Source: Spirochaetaceae bacterium (lineage in GTDB: Bacteria > Spirochaetota > Spirochaetia > UBA9216). From it: a stretch of DNA of 25,530 nucleotides. Shown piece after piece: positions 14,298-22,737 of the stretch; within the stretch, counting starts at the first letter, position 1; every line of letters begins with the position of its first letter. Both the position numbers and the translations under genes were made by a program. The stretch spans positions 1 through 25,530 of the forward strand of contig JAQQAK010000305.1 in NCBI GenBank assembly GCA_028527945.1, written 5' to 3'. The notes beneath the pieces were generated by a model. It had not been told where the DNA came from. It worked only from the letters and a program-made list of their open reading frames with translations, and did not search any database.

Positions 14298-16105
14298 GAT
14301 GCCAGTACCTCATTCAGTTCATTTATAATTGTGTTCATGTCGCTGCCGAACAACTGGTACATCTTTCCCCGGCCGCCCTGTGCGTCAAAAGGGGTGTAGT
14401 CAAGATCGTCTATCTCAATATGATAGCTGCTTATAACGTGGTCTTTAATCATCCGCAGCCAGTCCATTTGCTCCTTGCTAAAGCGGTTGTGCTGCCCCTC
14501 ATTCTGCTTAAATATCCACCGTTGAAAATTTTCGTTTATGGTTTTATCAAAGGGCTTAAGTTCTGCGTCAATACCGCAGACCCGGCGGATTAACGATACC
14601 AGAGCTGTTAGCTCATTTTTGGGCTGTTCGCTCTTTACATTCTCAATTGCTGCAAAGGCTTCCCAAACATAATCCGGCGCCAGAAGAGGTTTTTCTATTT
14701 TTAGCTTTTCCATTACCTCTTTTATCATTTTGAAGGTAATGTTCCGCCTGTTGTAGGGCTGATTATAAAAAATGCTCAAAGCCTGTATTTCATCTTTATG
14801 CTGCTCTATGTACGCTTTAAAATCTGCTATGGTTTCCTCTGCCTTCTCAGTTGTAAAGCTGTCCCATTCAGACCTTGTTACTGTATCAATATTAACGCTG
14901 TCTATAATCTGCTCATGTATCTTTCTAACGTTTTCCAGATAGTTATTCAGCTGGCCGTTAAAGGTGCTGGAGGCTTCCGCAATTAATGAGCTTTGCGCCT
15001 CTTTTTTGGCCTCTTCAATCCTTTGCGGAGTCTGTTCCGCTTTCGGAATAGCCGTAATAATATGTTCGGCCCTTTGCTCTATTTCATCAGGGTCAAAGGC
15101 CTTAATCAGCTCTTTGGTAATCTGTTTGAGGTTTTTGCCTTTGGAATATTGCAGAAGCGTTTCTTTTTCCTTTTCAGTAATCTGCTTTTCAAGCATAATA
15201 AGGCGGTTGGCCAGAGACAGAAACAAATCCTCTTCTTCAACTCCCATAGTAACAGCGCCCAGAAGGTCTTTCAGCGGTACTGATGGCTTTCGCTCAAGCG
15301 GGCGGCTGTCGGTCTTTTTAGACTTGGTTGCTCCAATGGCATCCACTATAACAAAGTGTGTTTTCTGAGCGCCCTTTACCATTGTGTTGTTGGTTTGAAA
15401 CTTGTCCTTGTCAATTATCCTTGAACCTCGCCCCTTCATCTGCTCAAAGTAGTTAATGCTTTTTACATCGCGCATAAAAAGCAAAACCTCAAGGGGTTTT
15501 ACGTCGGTACCGGTGGCAATCATATCCACTGTTACGGCAATACGTGGATAATAGGAATTACGAAAACGGTTTAAAAGCGATTTGGGGGCTTCATCTATTT
15601 TATAGGTCACCTTTTTACAAAAGTCATTGCCCTCGTTAAACTCTTTGCGCACAATATCTATAATGTCGTCGGCATGACTGTCGGTTTTTGCAAAGATGAG
15701 GGTTTTGGGAACCTCGTAATTACCATGTTCATCAATTCGGTTTGGAAAGATTTCGGCCTGTAAGGCTCGTTTAAACTCGCGGATAATGTTTCGAATCTGG
15801 CTTGGGTTAACAACCTTTTTATCAAGGTCGTTTTTAAGGTATTCGGTATCCTCATCTTCCTGCTGCCACCTCTTTTTGCGCGTCAGCTTGTCGCGGCGGT
15901 CAACATACCAACCGGCTTTTATAGTATCTCCATTTTGAGAAATTTTTGTTTCAATGGTGTATACGTTGTAAGGAACATTTACCCCGTCGATTATCGATTC
16001 TTCATAGGTGTACTGGCTGACAACATTCTCGTTAAAAAAGCCGAAGGTACGTTTATCCGGTGTGGCGGTCAGACCGATTAAAAATGCGTCAAAGTAATCC
16101 AGCAC
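14294..16105 (-). CDS. hsdR: Type I restriction enzyme subunit HsdR, C-terminal part (after amber stop)
   Basis: The downstream 603 codons of hsdR, in the same frame as the N-terminal part and separated from it only by one TAG at 16112-16114. It begins with the helicase motif III (GLTATPDKR), holds the second RecA domain with motif VI (FEQMKGRGSRI), and ends in a long helical C-terminal domain of the EcoEI-type HsdR that contacts the methylase. The first in-frame possible start is a GTG at 16105, 6 bases after the stop, so termination-reinitiation could make this piece, but the Shine-Dalgarno before it is poor. Read through, the whole protein would be 936 residues, a normal HsdR length. Nothing else in this part is damaged. 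Confidence 0.88.
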   Translation of the reverse strand: MLDYFDAFLIGLTATPDKRTFGFFNENVVSQYTYEESIIDGVNVPYNVYTIETKISQNGDTIKAGWYVDRRDKLTRKKRWQQEDEDTEYLKNDLDKKVVNPSQIRNIIREFKRALQAEIFPNRIDEHGNYEVPKTLIFAKTDSHADDIIDIVRKEFNEGNDFCKKVTYKIDEAPKSLLNRFRNSYYPRIAVTVDMIATGTDVKPLEVLLFMRDVKSINYFEQMKGRGSRIIDKDKFQTNNTMVKGAQKTHFVIVDAIGATKSKKTDSRPLERKPSVPLKDLLGAVTMGVEEEDLFLSLANRLIMLEKQITEKEKETLLQYSKGKNLKQITKELIKAFDPDEIEQRAEHIITAIPKAEQTPQRIEEAKKEAQSSLIAEASSTFNGQLNNYLENVRKIHEQIIDSVNIDTVTRSEWDSFTTEKAEETIADFKAYIEQHKDEIQALSIFYNQPYNRRNITFKMIKEVMEKLKIEKPLLAPDYVWEAFAAIENVKSEQPKNELTALVSLIRRVCGIDAELKPFDKTINENFQRWIFKQNEGQHNRFSKEQMDWLRMIKDHVISSYHIEIDDLDYTPFDAQGGRGKMYQLFGSDMNTIINELNEVLAS

Positions 16106-16111
16106 CTGCTT

Positions 16112-17104
16112 CTACAGGTTATAGATAGAGCGGTGACATTCATCAATAACAATAAAATCAAACTGCTCTATGGGAACTCTCTCTGTATATTCAACCGGAA
16201 CGGCCTTCTTTTTATTAGCCTGTTGTTGTAGCCATGTGTTACTTTCGGGGCTGTCTTCTTCGGCGCTTTCATCCAGCTCTTCTCCCTTTAAAATAGAGTA
16301 GAGCCGCTGGATGGTTGATATGCACACTTGGCTGTCTGCGGCAATATAGCTGGATGACAATCTTTGCACATTATAAAGCTCTGTAAACTTGCGATTGTCG
16401 TCGGTTGGCTGAAAGGTAAGGAACTCCTGTTCTGCCTGCTCGCCAAGGTTTTTGGTATCAACTAAAAACAAAACGCGGTTTGCTCCGGCAAATTTCAGCA
16501 GGCGGTATATGAAGGTTGCAGCGGTAAATGTTTTTCCGGCGCCTGTTGCCATCTGTATAAGAGACCTTGGGCGGTTATTTTTAAAAGAATCTTCCAGTTT
16601 TTCGATGGCCACAATCTGGGCCGGACGCAAGCCTGTAGAATCCAGCTGTGGTAAATATAGCAGGCGGCTTCGGAGGCTTATATTCTGTTTAAGCCACTTT
16701 TCAATAGTTTCCGGCCTGTGAAAGCTGAAAACCGTGCGGCTTCTGGGTTTGGGGTCGCGTTTATCGGTAAAACGGGTTAGCGTTCCGGTGCTTTCGTATA
16801 TAAAAGGGAGGGGAGCGTTATTTAAGTATTTTAATTTTGACGCGGCATATTCACCGGACTGCTCTTCAACAGAGATTAAATGAAAGCCCTCATCCTCGCG
16901 CTTGGCCTCTATAATTCCGACCGGTTTTTTATTAACAAAGAGTGCATAATCAGCAGGCCCTACATCGGTCTGATATTCCCTGATAGCCACACCCTTATTG
17001 GCTGTCAAATCTTTATCATTTTTGGACTGAACCACCCAGCCTGAATTAATAAGCATTTGATCTATTTTGTCGCGTGCAATCTGCTCAGGATTCTGATTAT
17101 ACAA
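16112..17104 (-). CDS. hsdR: Type I restriction enzyme subunit HsdR, N-terminal part (ends at amber stop)
   Basis: The first 330 residues of HsdR, the ATP-driven translocase and nuclease subunit. The nuclease core shows Asp52 (GPADYAL) and Glu66-x-Lys68 (IIEAK). Walker A is ATGAGKT (186-192) and the DEAD-like motif II is DECH (321-324). The frame then stops at TAG where homologues have Trp (SIYNLW), so a single TGG-to-TAG change explains the break; the next codons (KQVLDYFDAFLIGLTATP) continue the protein in frame. Translation starts at a TTG with GAAGG upstream. The truncated product keeps the nuclease and half of RecA domain 1 and should not translocate. It is first in the cassette. Confidence 0.88.
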   Translation of the reverse strand: MYNQNPEQIARDKIDQMLINSGWVVQSKNDKDLTANKGVAIREYQTDVGPADYALFVNKKPVGIIEAKREDEGFHLISVEEQSGEYAASKLKYLNNAPLPFIYESTGTLTRFTDKRDPKPRSRTVFSFHRPETIEKWLKQNISLRSRLLYLPQLDSTGLRPAQIVAIEKLEDSFKNNRPRSLIQMATGAGKTFTAATFIYRLLKFAGANRVLFLVDTKNLGEQAEQEFLTFQPTDDNRKFTELYNVQRLSSSYIAADSQVCISTIQRLYSILKGEELDESAEEDSPESNTWLQQQANKKKAVPVEYTERVPIEQFDFIVIDECHRSIYNL

Positions 17105-17132
17105 TTTATTTTACCTTCTTTTATTTTTGTTG

Positions 17133-17177
17133 ATTATAACAAAAAATCTTTAAGTTTGTATATTTTAAGTACTTAAA
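17133..17177 (-). promoter_or_regulatory. Promoter region of the hsd cassette with a 14-bp palindrome
   Basis: A perfect minus-strand -10 box TATAAT lies at 17138-17133, about 28 bp before the hsdR TTG start. No good -35 is present. TTTAAGTACTTAAA (17164-17177), a perfect palindrome, is centred about 35 bp upstream of the -10, where an activator or repressor would bind. Confidence 0.45.
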
Positions 17178-17207
17178 TTTCAGCTAAAGTATAATCATTC
17201 ACTATAG

Positions 17208-17236
17208 CAAAAAAATACCCCCTTGAAGAAGGAGAT
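17208..17236 (-). terminator. Rho-independent terminator on the minus strand, upstream of hsdR
   Basis: In minus-strand RNA, ATCTCCTT pairs with AAGGGGGT (8 bp, two G-U) around a CTTC loop, followed by ATTTTTTT. The G-U pairs break the hairpin in the plus-strand sense, so it works leftwards. It would insulate the hsd promoter from read-through or end a gene that is no longer recognisable. Confidence 0.5.
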
Positions 17237-17480
17237 TTTGTGCAAGGCATCGCTTCCTTATCCATAATGACAAAAGGCAACTGCGCTATGATGAGGAGAA
17301 TTCCCCTAAACAAGAATGTGTCTGTAAAAATTTCTTAATGATATACCAATTACCCTGATCCTTAAACACTTGGATAAAGTGGGGGAAGCACCAGCAGGTA
17401 TGGGTATTCCGAGGTAAAAAAGCAGGATTGTTTTATACAAAATGTTTGAAAATAGCTGGCTGCACATTTTTGAAAATCAG

Positions 17481-17509
17481 TTGACAGGGATTATAAGTTT
17501 TTCTATCAT
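17481..17509 (+). promoter_or_regulatory. Strong promoter of the unknown helical protein gene
   Basis: TTGACA (17481-17486), a 17-bp spacer and TATCAT (17504-17509) form a near-consensus sigma-70 promoter. The predicted start near 17516 leaves a leader of about 36 bases with a GAAAGGAA ribosome-binding site. Confidence 0.7.
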
Positions 17510-17551
17510 TTGGAAGCGTCCAAATACTCACCGTAGTGAAAGGAATATGAA

Positions 17552-18658
17552 ATGAAACCCTATGAAGTTAGAATTCAACTTCAAAAAATAAGAAGAGATA
17601 AGTCTTTATGGGAGCTTTTTCAATGTGACAAAGGAAAAAATGAAACTTTGCGATTGGCTCTTGCCAAAGCTCTTCAATATGACCGTAAAAAAGAGGATCA
17701 AAGTCTCATTCGGTATGCACTTGAGCAAGAAGTGCAGTGGAAGTCTATTGACCCTTATCAGGGTTACAATGAGACATTAAACATATTATCTTTTTTGCTG
17801 GCGCGGTATAGAAATACGGAAAATGCGTTTCTATTTGAACGTGCGAAGTATGCAAACTTTGACACAGCATGTGGTTACGAAGAGCTCTTTGCTTTTACTG
17901 CAGGTGTTCAAAAGACTTGGGATTATGTTTCCCAGTTTGAATTAGGGGATAGCAATCCCATCTTTTTTGAAGAAAAAGATGCATACGAAGATTTGACAGA
18001 AGAGGAAATTGAAAATTTACTAAAGTCATTAGAAGACGATTATTCAGATGACAGAAGTCTTTTAAGTGTAGAGGATCTGTTTGAAGAAGCACTGGATCTT
18101 GAAGACGAACAAGCCTGTCAGACTTTATTTTCTGAAATAGAAAAAAAGGAAAATGATTGTAAAGCGTTATATGACAGGGCTGTGCGTGCAGAACTATACG
18201 AAAAAGCAATTATATATGGCGAAGCTGCTTATAAAGAAAATCTAAGTGTAAGCGAAAAAATGTATATGGCACTGAGTTTGATGCGGGTGTACAGTTTGCT
18301 TGGTGAGTATGAAACGAGTCTAATAAAAGCCAAGGACAGCCATATGTATTTGACAGAAGATATTGAAAAAGTCCAGAATTCTATTGGTTTAACATTTGTT
18401 GAAAGGATTTTTAAAACAAGTATTCAGATTGCTGAAGCAGGGCAAATAGACTATGCAAAATCTATTTTTAATATAGGAGACGATATATATAAGAAGCGCA
18501 AACAAATGTCTCATACTACAGCAGAATTGGCTTATGAATGTTGTGAACTTACACAAAGTGAACATTTACCTTACTATGAATCACAATATAATACCTACAA
18601 AGCTGATACAGAAGCTTTTATGGATAGGGTTATGGCAGCAAGTCGAGGTGAGGCATAA
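17552..18658 (+). CDS. Hypothetical protein, all-helical, possibly TPR-like
   Basis: I do not recognise this 368-residue protein. It has no signal peptide or membrane segment and looks almost wholly alpha-helical. Residues 155-200 are very acidic (DLTEEEIENLLKSLEDDYSD and following). Residues 200-330 contain helix pairs with TPR-like spacing (ALYDRAVRAELYEKAIIYGE, then AAYKENLSVSEKMYMALSLM), suggesting a repeat scaffold for protein contacts. No catalytic motif is seen. It has its own near-consensus promoter and good ribosome-binding site, so it is a real, probably well-expressed gene. It stands alone on the plus strand between the hsd cassette and the convergent MoxR operon, and a role with either is only a guess. 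Its A+T-rich codon use fits recent acquisition. Confidence 0.75.
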   Translation: MKPYEVRIQLQKIRRDKSLWELFQCDKGKNETLRLALAKALQYDRKKEDQSLIRYALEQEVQWKSIDPYQGYNETLNILSFLLARYRNTENAFLFERAKYANFDTACGYEELFAFTAGVQKTWDYVSQFELGDSNPIFFEEKDAYEDLTEEEIENLLKSLEDDYSDDRSLLSVEDLFEEALDLEDEQACQTLFSEIEKKENDCKALYDRAVRAELYEKAIIYGEAAYKENLSVSEKMYMALSLMRVYSLLGEYETSLIKAKDSHMYLTEDIEKVQNSIGLTFVERIFKTSIQIAEAGQIDYAKSIFNIGDDIYKKRKQMSHTTAELAYECCELTQSEHLPYYESQYNTYKADTEAFMDRVMAASRGEA

Positions 18659-18726
18659 AAAGGGGAGACGCTCTTTATTATAAAATGAGGAGCCTGAGTT
18701 GTTTATATAGGGGCTGATTGAGAGTT

Positions 18727-18740
18727 TTGTTTTAAAACAA
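18727..18740. repeat. 14-bp palindrome between convergent genes
   Basis: TTGTTTTAAAACAA is a perfect palindrome in the 85-bp gap between the convergent unknown gene and the DUF58 gene. It is too AT-rich and loop-less to call a terminator with confidence. Confidence 0.35.
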
Positions 18741-18743
18741 CTG

Positions 18744-20066
18744 TTAAATCTGATTTGAGGCTTTAAGTTCCAGATATTTGTCAACAAGTCTGGCAGTCAC
18801 ATTTTTAGGCAGTATATCCATTACCCGTATACCTGAATGCTTTAGTTTCATAATTGATTGGTTTCTCTTAAGTACCATGGACCTTGCTGCTGTAGTAGAA
18901 TAAATATCCGTTAAATTCTCTGATGCCCTGTTGGCCTCCTGCTGTAAAAGCTCATCTCTTAAAAGCATAAAAAGAAGCGAATGTTTTTTACCAAGAAGAG
19001 AAAAATTCTTTTTAAACATGGAATAGTTAATGTCATCCATTATATCAGAAACAAAAATGATGAGAGACCTCTTTTTTATGGTGGCCTGAAGGTGCGCGAA
19101 AACAAGGGGATAGTTTGATTCTACAAACTCAGCCTGAATGGGGGTGATGAATTTTAGAATACTCTGCATAGGGTTCTTTCCTCTGGCACTTGTGTAGTCT
19201 CCTATAATATGATCAGAAAAGGGAATGATTCGAATACGATCGCCCATACTGATGGTAATATGAGAAAGAACAAGAAGGGCATTAATAGCCAGATCAAGTG
19301 ATGACAGCTTACCCTCCTCTGAGGTCATAAGACGCCCGCAGTCCAGAACAAAGACTACATCATTCATGCTTTCCATCTGAAAAACCCTTGAAACTGGTTT
19401 GTTAGCTCTCGCTGAGGCCTTCCAGTCTATCAACCTGGAGTCATCATCCTTGGAGTATTCACGCAGAGACTCTATCTCGGTGCCCCGGCCTCTGTAGCGA
19501 TTCTTGTGTATCCCCATCTCGAAAAGGCGGTTGTTCCTGGCCATTATAAAATATTCTTTAAGCTCACTAATATCAGGGTAAACATCAATCTTTACATCCA
19601 GAGCCGCCCCTCGATAAAGACGGAACAATTTAGCGGGGCTCAAAAACCTTATGTTTAGCTTTTCTAAAGTATACCTTCCCCTCCTGCCTGAATGCAGCAT
19701 AAAAGGAATATCCACACTCTCTCCGGAAGGGATGGCGGCGGTGAGAGGGCCGCCTTTTTGAGCCCAGAAGCGGGGAAGATCCAGCATCATCTCAGCATCT
19801 AAATCAACTTTTCCGGTATTGTCTATCTGAAACAGGATTTGTTCTGTGCAGTCAATATGGAAATTAGCCTTTTTTTTAAGGGATATCTGATAATCAATTC
19901 CATTTAGCATTTTTGCCAGATCCTGGATACAGATTATAATAATACCCAAATCCAGCAATAGGGATATCCGCAGAAAGACCGGATTAATAATCCCAAGCAG
20001 GGTTACCAGCAAGGGGGCGAGAAAGATTTTAAAGAGATTAGGGGTCGGAACAAAGCTCCATTTCAT
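18744..20066 (-). CDS. DUF58 domain protein (vWA-like), MoxR partner
   Basis: A 440-residue protein with two N-terminal membrane helices (about 10-28 and 31-50), an Ig-like stretch (55-165) and the DUF58 signature at 193-220 (GRGTEIESLREYSKDDDSRL, then IDWKASAR). After it comes a vWA-like fold beginning VVFVLDCGRLM (237-247), in which the metal-site D-x-S-x-S is replaced by D-C-G-R-L, as is usual for DUF58. Proteins of this family are encoded next to MoxR ATPases and are thought to be their adaptors or clients at the membrane. Its ATG overlaps the moxR stop by 4 bases (ATGA). It is the last gene of the operon. Confidence 0.9.
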   Translation of the reverse strand: MKWSFVPTPNLFKIFLAPLLVTLLGIINPVFLRISLLLDLGIIIICIQDLAKMLNGIDYQISLKKKANFHIDCTEQILFQIDNTGKVDLDAEMMLDLPRFWAQKGGPLTAAIPSGESVDIPFMLHSGRRGRYTLEKLNIRFLSPAKLFRLYRGAALDVKIDVYPDISELKEYFIMARNNRLFEMGIHKNRYRGRGTEIESLREYSKDDDSRLIDWKASARANKPVSRVFQMESMNDVVFVLDCGRLMTSEEGKLSSLDLAINALLVLSHITISMGDRIRIIPFSDHIIGDYTSARGKNPMQSILKFITPIQAEFVESNYPLVFAHLQATIKKRSLIIFVSDIMDDINYSMFKKNFSLLGKKHSLLFMLLRDELLQQEANRASENLTDIYSTTAARSMVLKRNQSIMKLKHSGIRVMDILPKNVTARLVDKYLELKASNQI

Positions 20067-21043
20067 CTGGGGACTTCAACCTTGTCAATGATGTTGCCAA
20101 GAAGTTCATCTGGGCTGATGCTTTCTATCTCGGCTTCCACTTCCAAAATCATGCGGTGCCGCAGTACGGGGAACGCGACCTCTTTTACATCATCCGGGAT
20201 GACAAAATCTCTGCCCGCGAGAACGGCCATGACCCGGGATGCCTTAAAAAGGTCAACCGATCCCCTGGGCGAAGAGCCCACATCGATTCCGGGGTAATCT
20301 CTGGTGGCGTTAACAAGATCTGTTATGTAATCGATAATCTTGTCATCAACGGTAACGGTATTCATTACCGATTTTATTCGGGCTATATCCTGTTTTTGAA
20401 TAATGGTATTCAGTCCCGAACCAGACAGATCCGCGGCATTGAATCCTGCACGGTAATTTTTTAGAAGACCCCGCTCATCTTCCGGTGAGGGGTATTCTAT
20501 GAGTATTTTCATGAAGAACCTGTCCATCTGAGCCTCCGGCAGGGGGTAGGTTCCCTCCATCTCAACAGGGTTCTGGGTCGCGATACAGATAAAAAAATCT
20601 TCAAGGGGATAATCAGTCCCGTCCAAGGTAACACATTTCTCCTGCATGGCCTGCAAGAGCGCTGACTGGGTTTTGGCAGGTGCCCTGTTTATCTCATCGG
20701 CAAGCAGGATATTACAGAAAACCGGACCCTTTTTTACAGAGAAGGCGTTTAATTCAGAGTTGTAAACCGTAGTTCCTATAATGTCGGATGGCATAAGATC
20801 TGGCGTAAACTGAATGCGCTTATAATCTCCTCCCACAATATGAGAGAGGCTGCTGGCCAGAAGGGATTTACCAAGACCGGGAATTCCCTCAATTAAAACA
20901 TGTCCTCCCGCTAAAAGTGAGACTATAATATTATCTATAACAGCCTCCTGCCCAATAATAACCTTTGCCAGTTCTTTTTTTAGAGAATTATATATATTAA
21001 CCACATCATTAATTTCGGGATTTTCTGTTTTTTCCAGATTCAT
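20063..21043 (-). CDS. MoxR-family AAA+ ATPase
   Basis: A 326-residue AAA+ chaperone-like ATPase. Walker A is GIPGLGKS (53-60), Walker B LLADE (113-117), followed by the MoxR signature INRAPAKTQSALLQAMQE (118-135). Sensor 1 is ATQN (155-158), and PEAQMDRF (169-176) carries the arginine finger. The C-terminal lid domain is complete. MoxR ATPases use ATP to mature or assemble partner proteins, usually vWA/DUF58 proteins encoded beside them, as here. The start at 21043 overlaps the upstream DUF4350 gene by 35 bases and has GGAG in a purine-rich leader. Confidence 0.95.
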   Translation of the reverse strand: MNLEKTENPEINDVVNIYNSLKKELAKVIIGQEAVIDNIIVSLLAGGHVLIEGIPGLGKSLLASSLSHIVGGDYKRIQFTPDLMPSDIIGTTVYNSELNAFSVKKGPVFCNILLADEINRAPAKTQSALLQAMQEKCVTLDGTDYPLEDFFICIATQNPVEMEGTYPLPEAQMDRFFMKILIEYPSPEDERGLLKNYRAGFNAADLSGSGLNTIIQKQDIARIKSVMNTVTVDDKIIDYITDLVNATRDYPGIDVGSSPRGSVDLFKASRVMAVLAGRDFVIPDDVKEVAFPVLRHRMILEVEAEIESISPDELLGNIIDKVEVPR

Positions 21044-22118
21044 ACTCTCTCCTCTCTCTTATTCTATGTTTAAGTAGCTGCCGTTCATTAAAGCGTTGAA
21101 CAACATCGTCTTCACCAATATTTTCTTTAACAGATCCATACTCTAAAAAATCTTCTGTAGTGATATCTGAAGGCTTCTTGTTCCTGCAAATAATAGTCTT
21201 GAAATAGTTTGCGTCAATTGATTCTATCAATTGCCAAGCGTTAGCCCTCTGAAAAAACAGGCCGACAGCCTTCACGTGTTCTGTCATTTTTCTCCGCTCT
21301 ATTGCTTCCAGTATCTCGGGCCGGGCGAAGCGTTTTCCCATAAGAATAACACCCAATAAAAGAAGAATAACAAGCTGAAGGATTATATAGCCACCCGCGC
21401 CATTGAAAAGCCCTCCAATCAGAGACACATCATAGACAGCCTCAGAACTTTGTTCCCTCATATAAATTGGTTGCCCTTTCAGGGAAGAAAATAATCCATC
21501 CAGAAGCAGGGCGTTTTTAATTTCATGCATGTTTTTATTATTAAAGAGTTCTGAATCAGAAATAAAAATGACGTGGCCGGAGCCTATGGTCGATTTAACA
21601 ATAACTGGCCCTTCAGTGGTTTTATAGAGTATTTCAAGCCCATGCAGATTCTTTATCTTTTCATTACTAAAACAAGATGAAACAGTAATACCCAATTCTA
21701 CTGGGAGTTTTTCAGAGTTTTTGCCAGCCTCTTCAAGAGGAAGGTTTTCTCCGTCTTCTATGGCATTCTCCTCCAGCAGGAGTGAGCAGCTTTCTCCTAT
21801 AAGAACAAGGGTATTTCCTGCCTTTAGCCATTCAATATAATCTTCTGATGGAAAGTTTTCCTTGCTTCCGGCAGCATAAACAATGGTGCTGAGCTTCTTT
21901 TTAGGAGTCTTGTAGCGCTTCTCAAATTTGACATCATATCCAAGTTCTGCCAGTAGACGGTGAAAGACATAGTATCCATTATCCTGTTTATTGGAAAAGA
22001 GCATGCTCCCGGGAAGAACCCCTCTAAAACCTGAGGCGAGCACAGCCATAAACATGATAATCATAAAAATTGATACTATAGATAAAATCTTAACCGGATG
22101 AGCCTTATTTTTGAACAT
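21009..22118 (-). CDS. DUF4350-type membrane protein
   Basis: A 369-residue protein with an N-terminal membrane helix (11-30), a large extracytoplasmic domain (31-240) and a second helix (242-260) followed by a cytoplasmic tail of about 110 residues. The domain has the GATase1/periplasmic-like pattern of DUF4350: GYYVFHRLLAELGYDVKFEK, then IEWLKAGNTLVLIG and a GSGHVIFISDSELFNN segment, matching the recurring G-x-G-x-h-h-h-h-S/T-D of the family. Its position between DUF4129 and MoxR is the usual one for this family. It overlaps the upstream gene by 14 bases and moxR by 35, so translation is coupled. Function is unknown. Confidence 0.82.
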   Translation of the reverse strand: MFKNKAHPVKILSIVSIFMIIMFMAVLASGFRGVLPGSMLFSNKQDNGYYVFHRLLAELGYDVKFEKRYKTPKKKLSTIVYAAGSKENFPSEDYIEWLKAGNTLVLIGESCSLLLEENAIEDGENLPLEEAGKNSEKLPVELGITVSSCFSNEKIKNLHGLEILYKTTEGPVIVKSTIGSGHVIFISDSELFNNKNMHEIKNALLLDGLFSSLKGQPIYMREQSSEAVYDVSLIGGLFNGAGGYIILQLVILLLLGVILMGKRFARPEILEAIERRKMTEHVKAVGLFFQRANAWQLIESIDANYFKTIICRNKKPSDITTEDFLEYGSVKENIGEDDVVQRFNERQLLKHRIRERREYESGKNRKSRN

Positions 22119-22737
22119 AAAAGGCCTCTCTATACATCTTTTCTAGTTCTTTGTAGCGCTCTTGTTCAATCTTGTGTCCATTGAATTCAAAGAGTTCAGC
22201 CTCAAGGGCAATCTCTTTAAAGGGGAAAAGTGATTCGCTATTATCAAGCTTTCGAAAGATTTCTCTATTGGTGTAATCTCTGCCTTTTTGCAGCAGGTTT
22301 TTATAAAAGAGGTACTCACAACTGCCATTATGTAATTGAACCAAAGCCATAGAATAATCACCAGACTTACTTAATTCCTGAGCCTTGAGCAGAAAACTAT
22401 CGTGTACTATTGATGAGTTTTGTACATCCAGAGACTCCTCTGTCTTTTTCCTGAAAGAAAAGCTGGAATCCTTTATAAAAAGTGAAACTATTTTATAAAC
22501 AATAAAGGCTAACAGAGCCGCAACAAAAAGGTAAAAAAGTATACGGTATAATAGCCCTAACTCCCCAAGAAATTGAAAGAAATTGGTGAGAAAATCCGGC
22601 ATCTCCCAGTTTGAGCTTTGCTGCTTATCCAATTCTTTTAAAACTTTATCCAGCTTCTCCTGAACAAATTGTTCATCAGCATAGAGCACTAAAGCGGGAC
22701 AGAAAAAATTTGTAATAAATAGACAAAACTTCTTCAT
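22105..22737 (-). CDS. DUF4129-type membrane protein
   Basis: A 210-residue protein with an N-terminal hydrophobic signal-like segment (3-20), one clear membrane helix (63-88) and a cytoplasmic C-terminal domain (about 113-207). That domain matches DUF4129: paired helices with SKSGDYSMALVQLHNGSCEY, then the conserved turn YTNREIFRKLDN and a closing helix KELEKMYREAFY. It lacks the transglutaminase part found in larger homologues. It overlaps the SpoIIM-like gene by 4 bases and DUF4350 by 14. Its neighbours suggest it is part of a membrane assembly with them; no reaction is known. Confidence 0.8.
   Translation of the reverse strand: MKKFCLFITNFFCPALVLYADEQFVQEKLDKVLKELDKQQSSNWEMPDFLTNFFQFLGELGLLYRILFYLFVAALLAFIVYKIVSLFIKDSSFSFRKKTEESLDVQNSSIVHDSFLLKAQELSKSGDYSMALVQLHNGSCEYLFYKNLLQKGRDYTNREIFRKLDNSESLFPFKEIALEAELFEFNGHKIEQERYKELEKMYREAFYVQK

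Larger units (their letters stand above)
17105..17551. other. Intergenic region between divergent hsdR and the unknown plus-strand gene
   Basis: These 447 bases hold the hsd promoter elements (17133-17177), the minus-strand terminator (17208-17236) and the plus-strand promoter (17481-17509). Between 17237 and 17470 I tried all frames and found only short open stretches (about 30 codons or fewer) with no recognisable protein; it may be decayed sequence at the cassette boundary. Confidence 0.5.

Noticed and set aside
14964..15368. Plus-strand frame of 134 codons inside hsdR
   Set aside because: Low-complexity Ser/Leu-rich translation antisense to a well-supported helical HsdR domain.
14294..17104. 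Two separate, unrelated genes in hsdR
   Set aside because: Both pieces are in one frame and the sequence across the stop is continuous with HsdR; only one codon is at fault, so it is a nonsense change, not a gene boundary or a frameshift.
17237..17470. Short open stretches in the hsd upstream gap (for example a 31-codon minus-strand frame starting near 17265)
   Set aside because: No recognisable protein, no ribosome-binding site, and the minus frame crosses the terminator hairpin.
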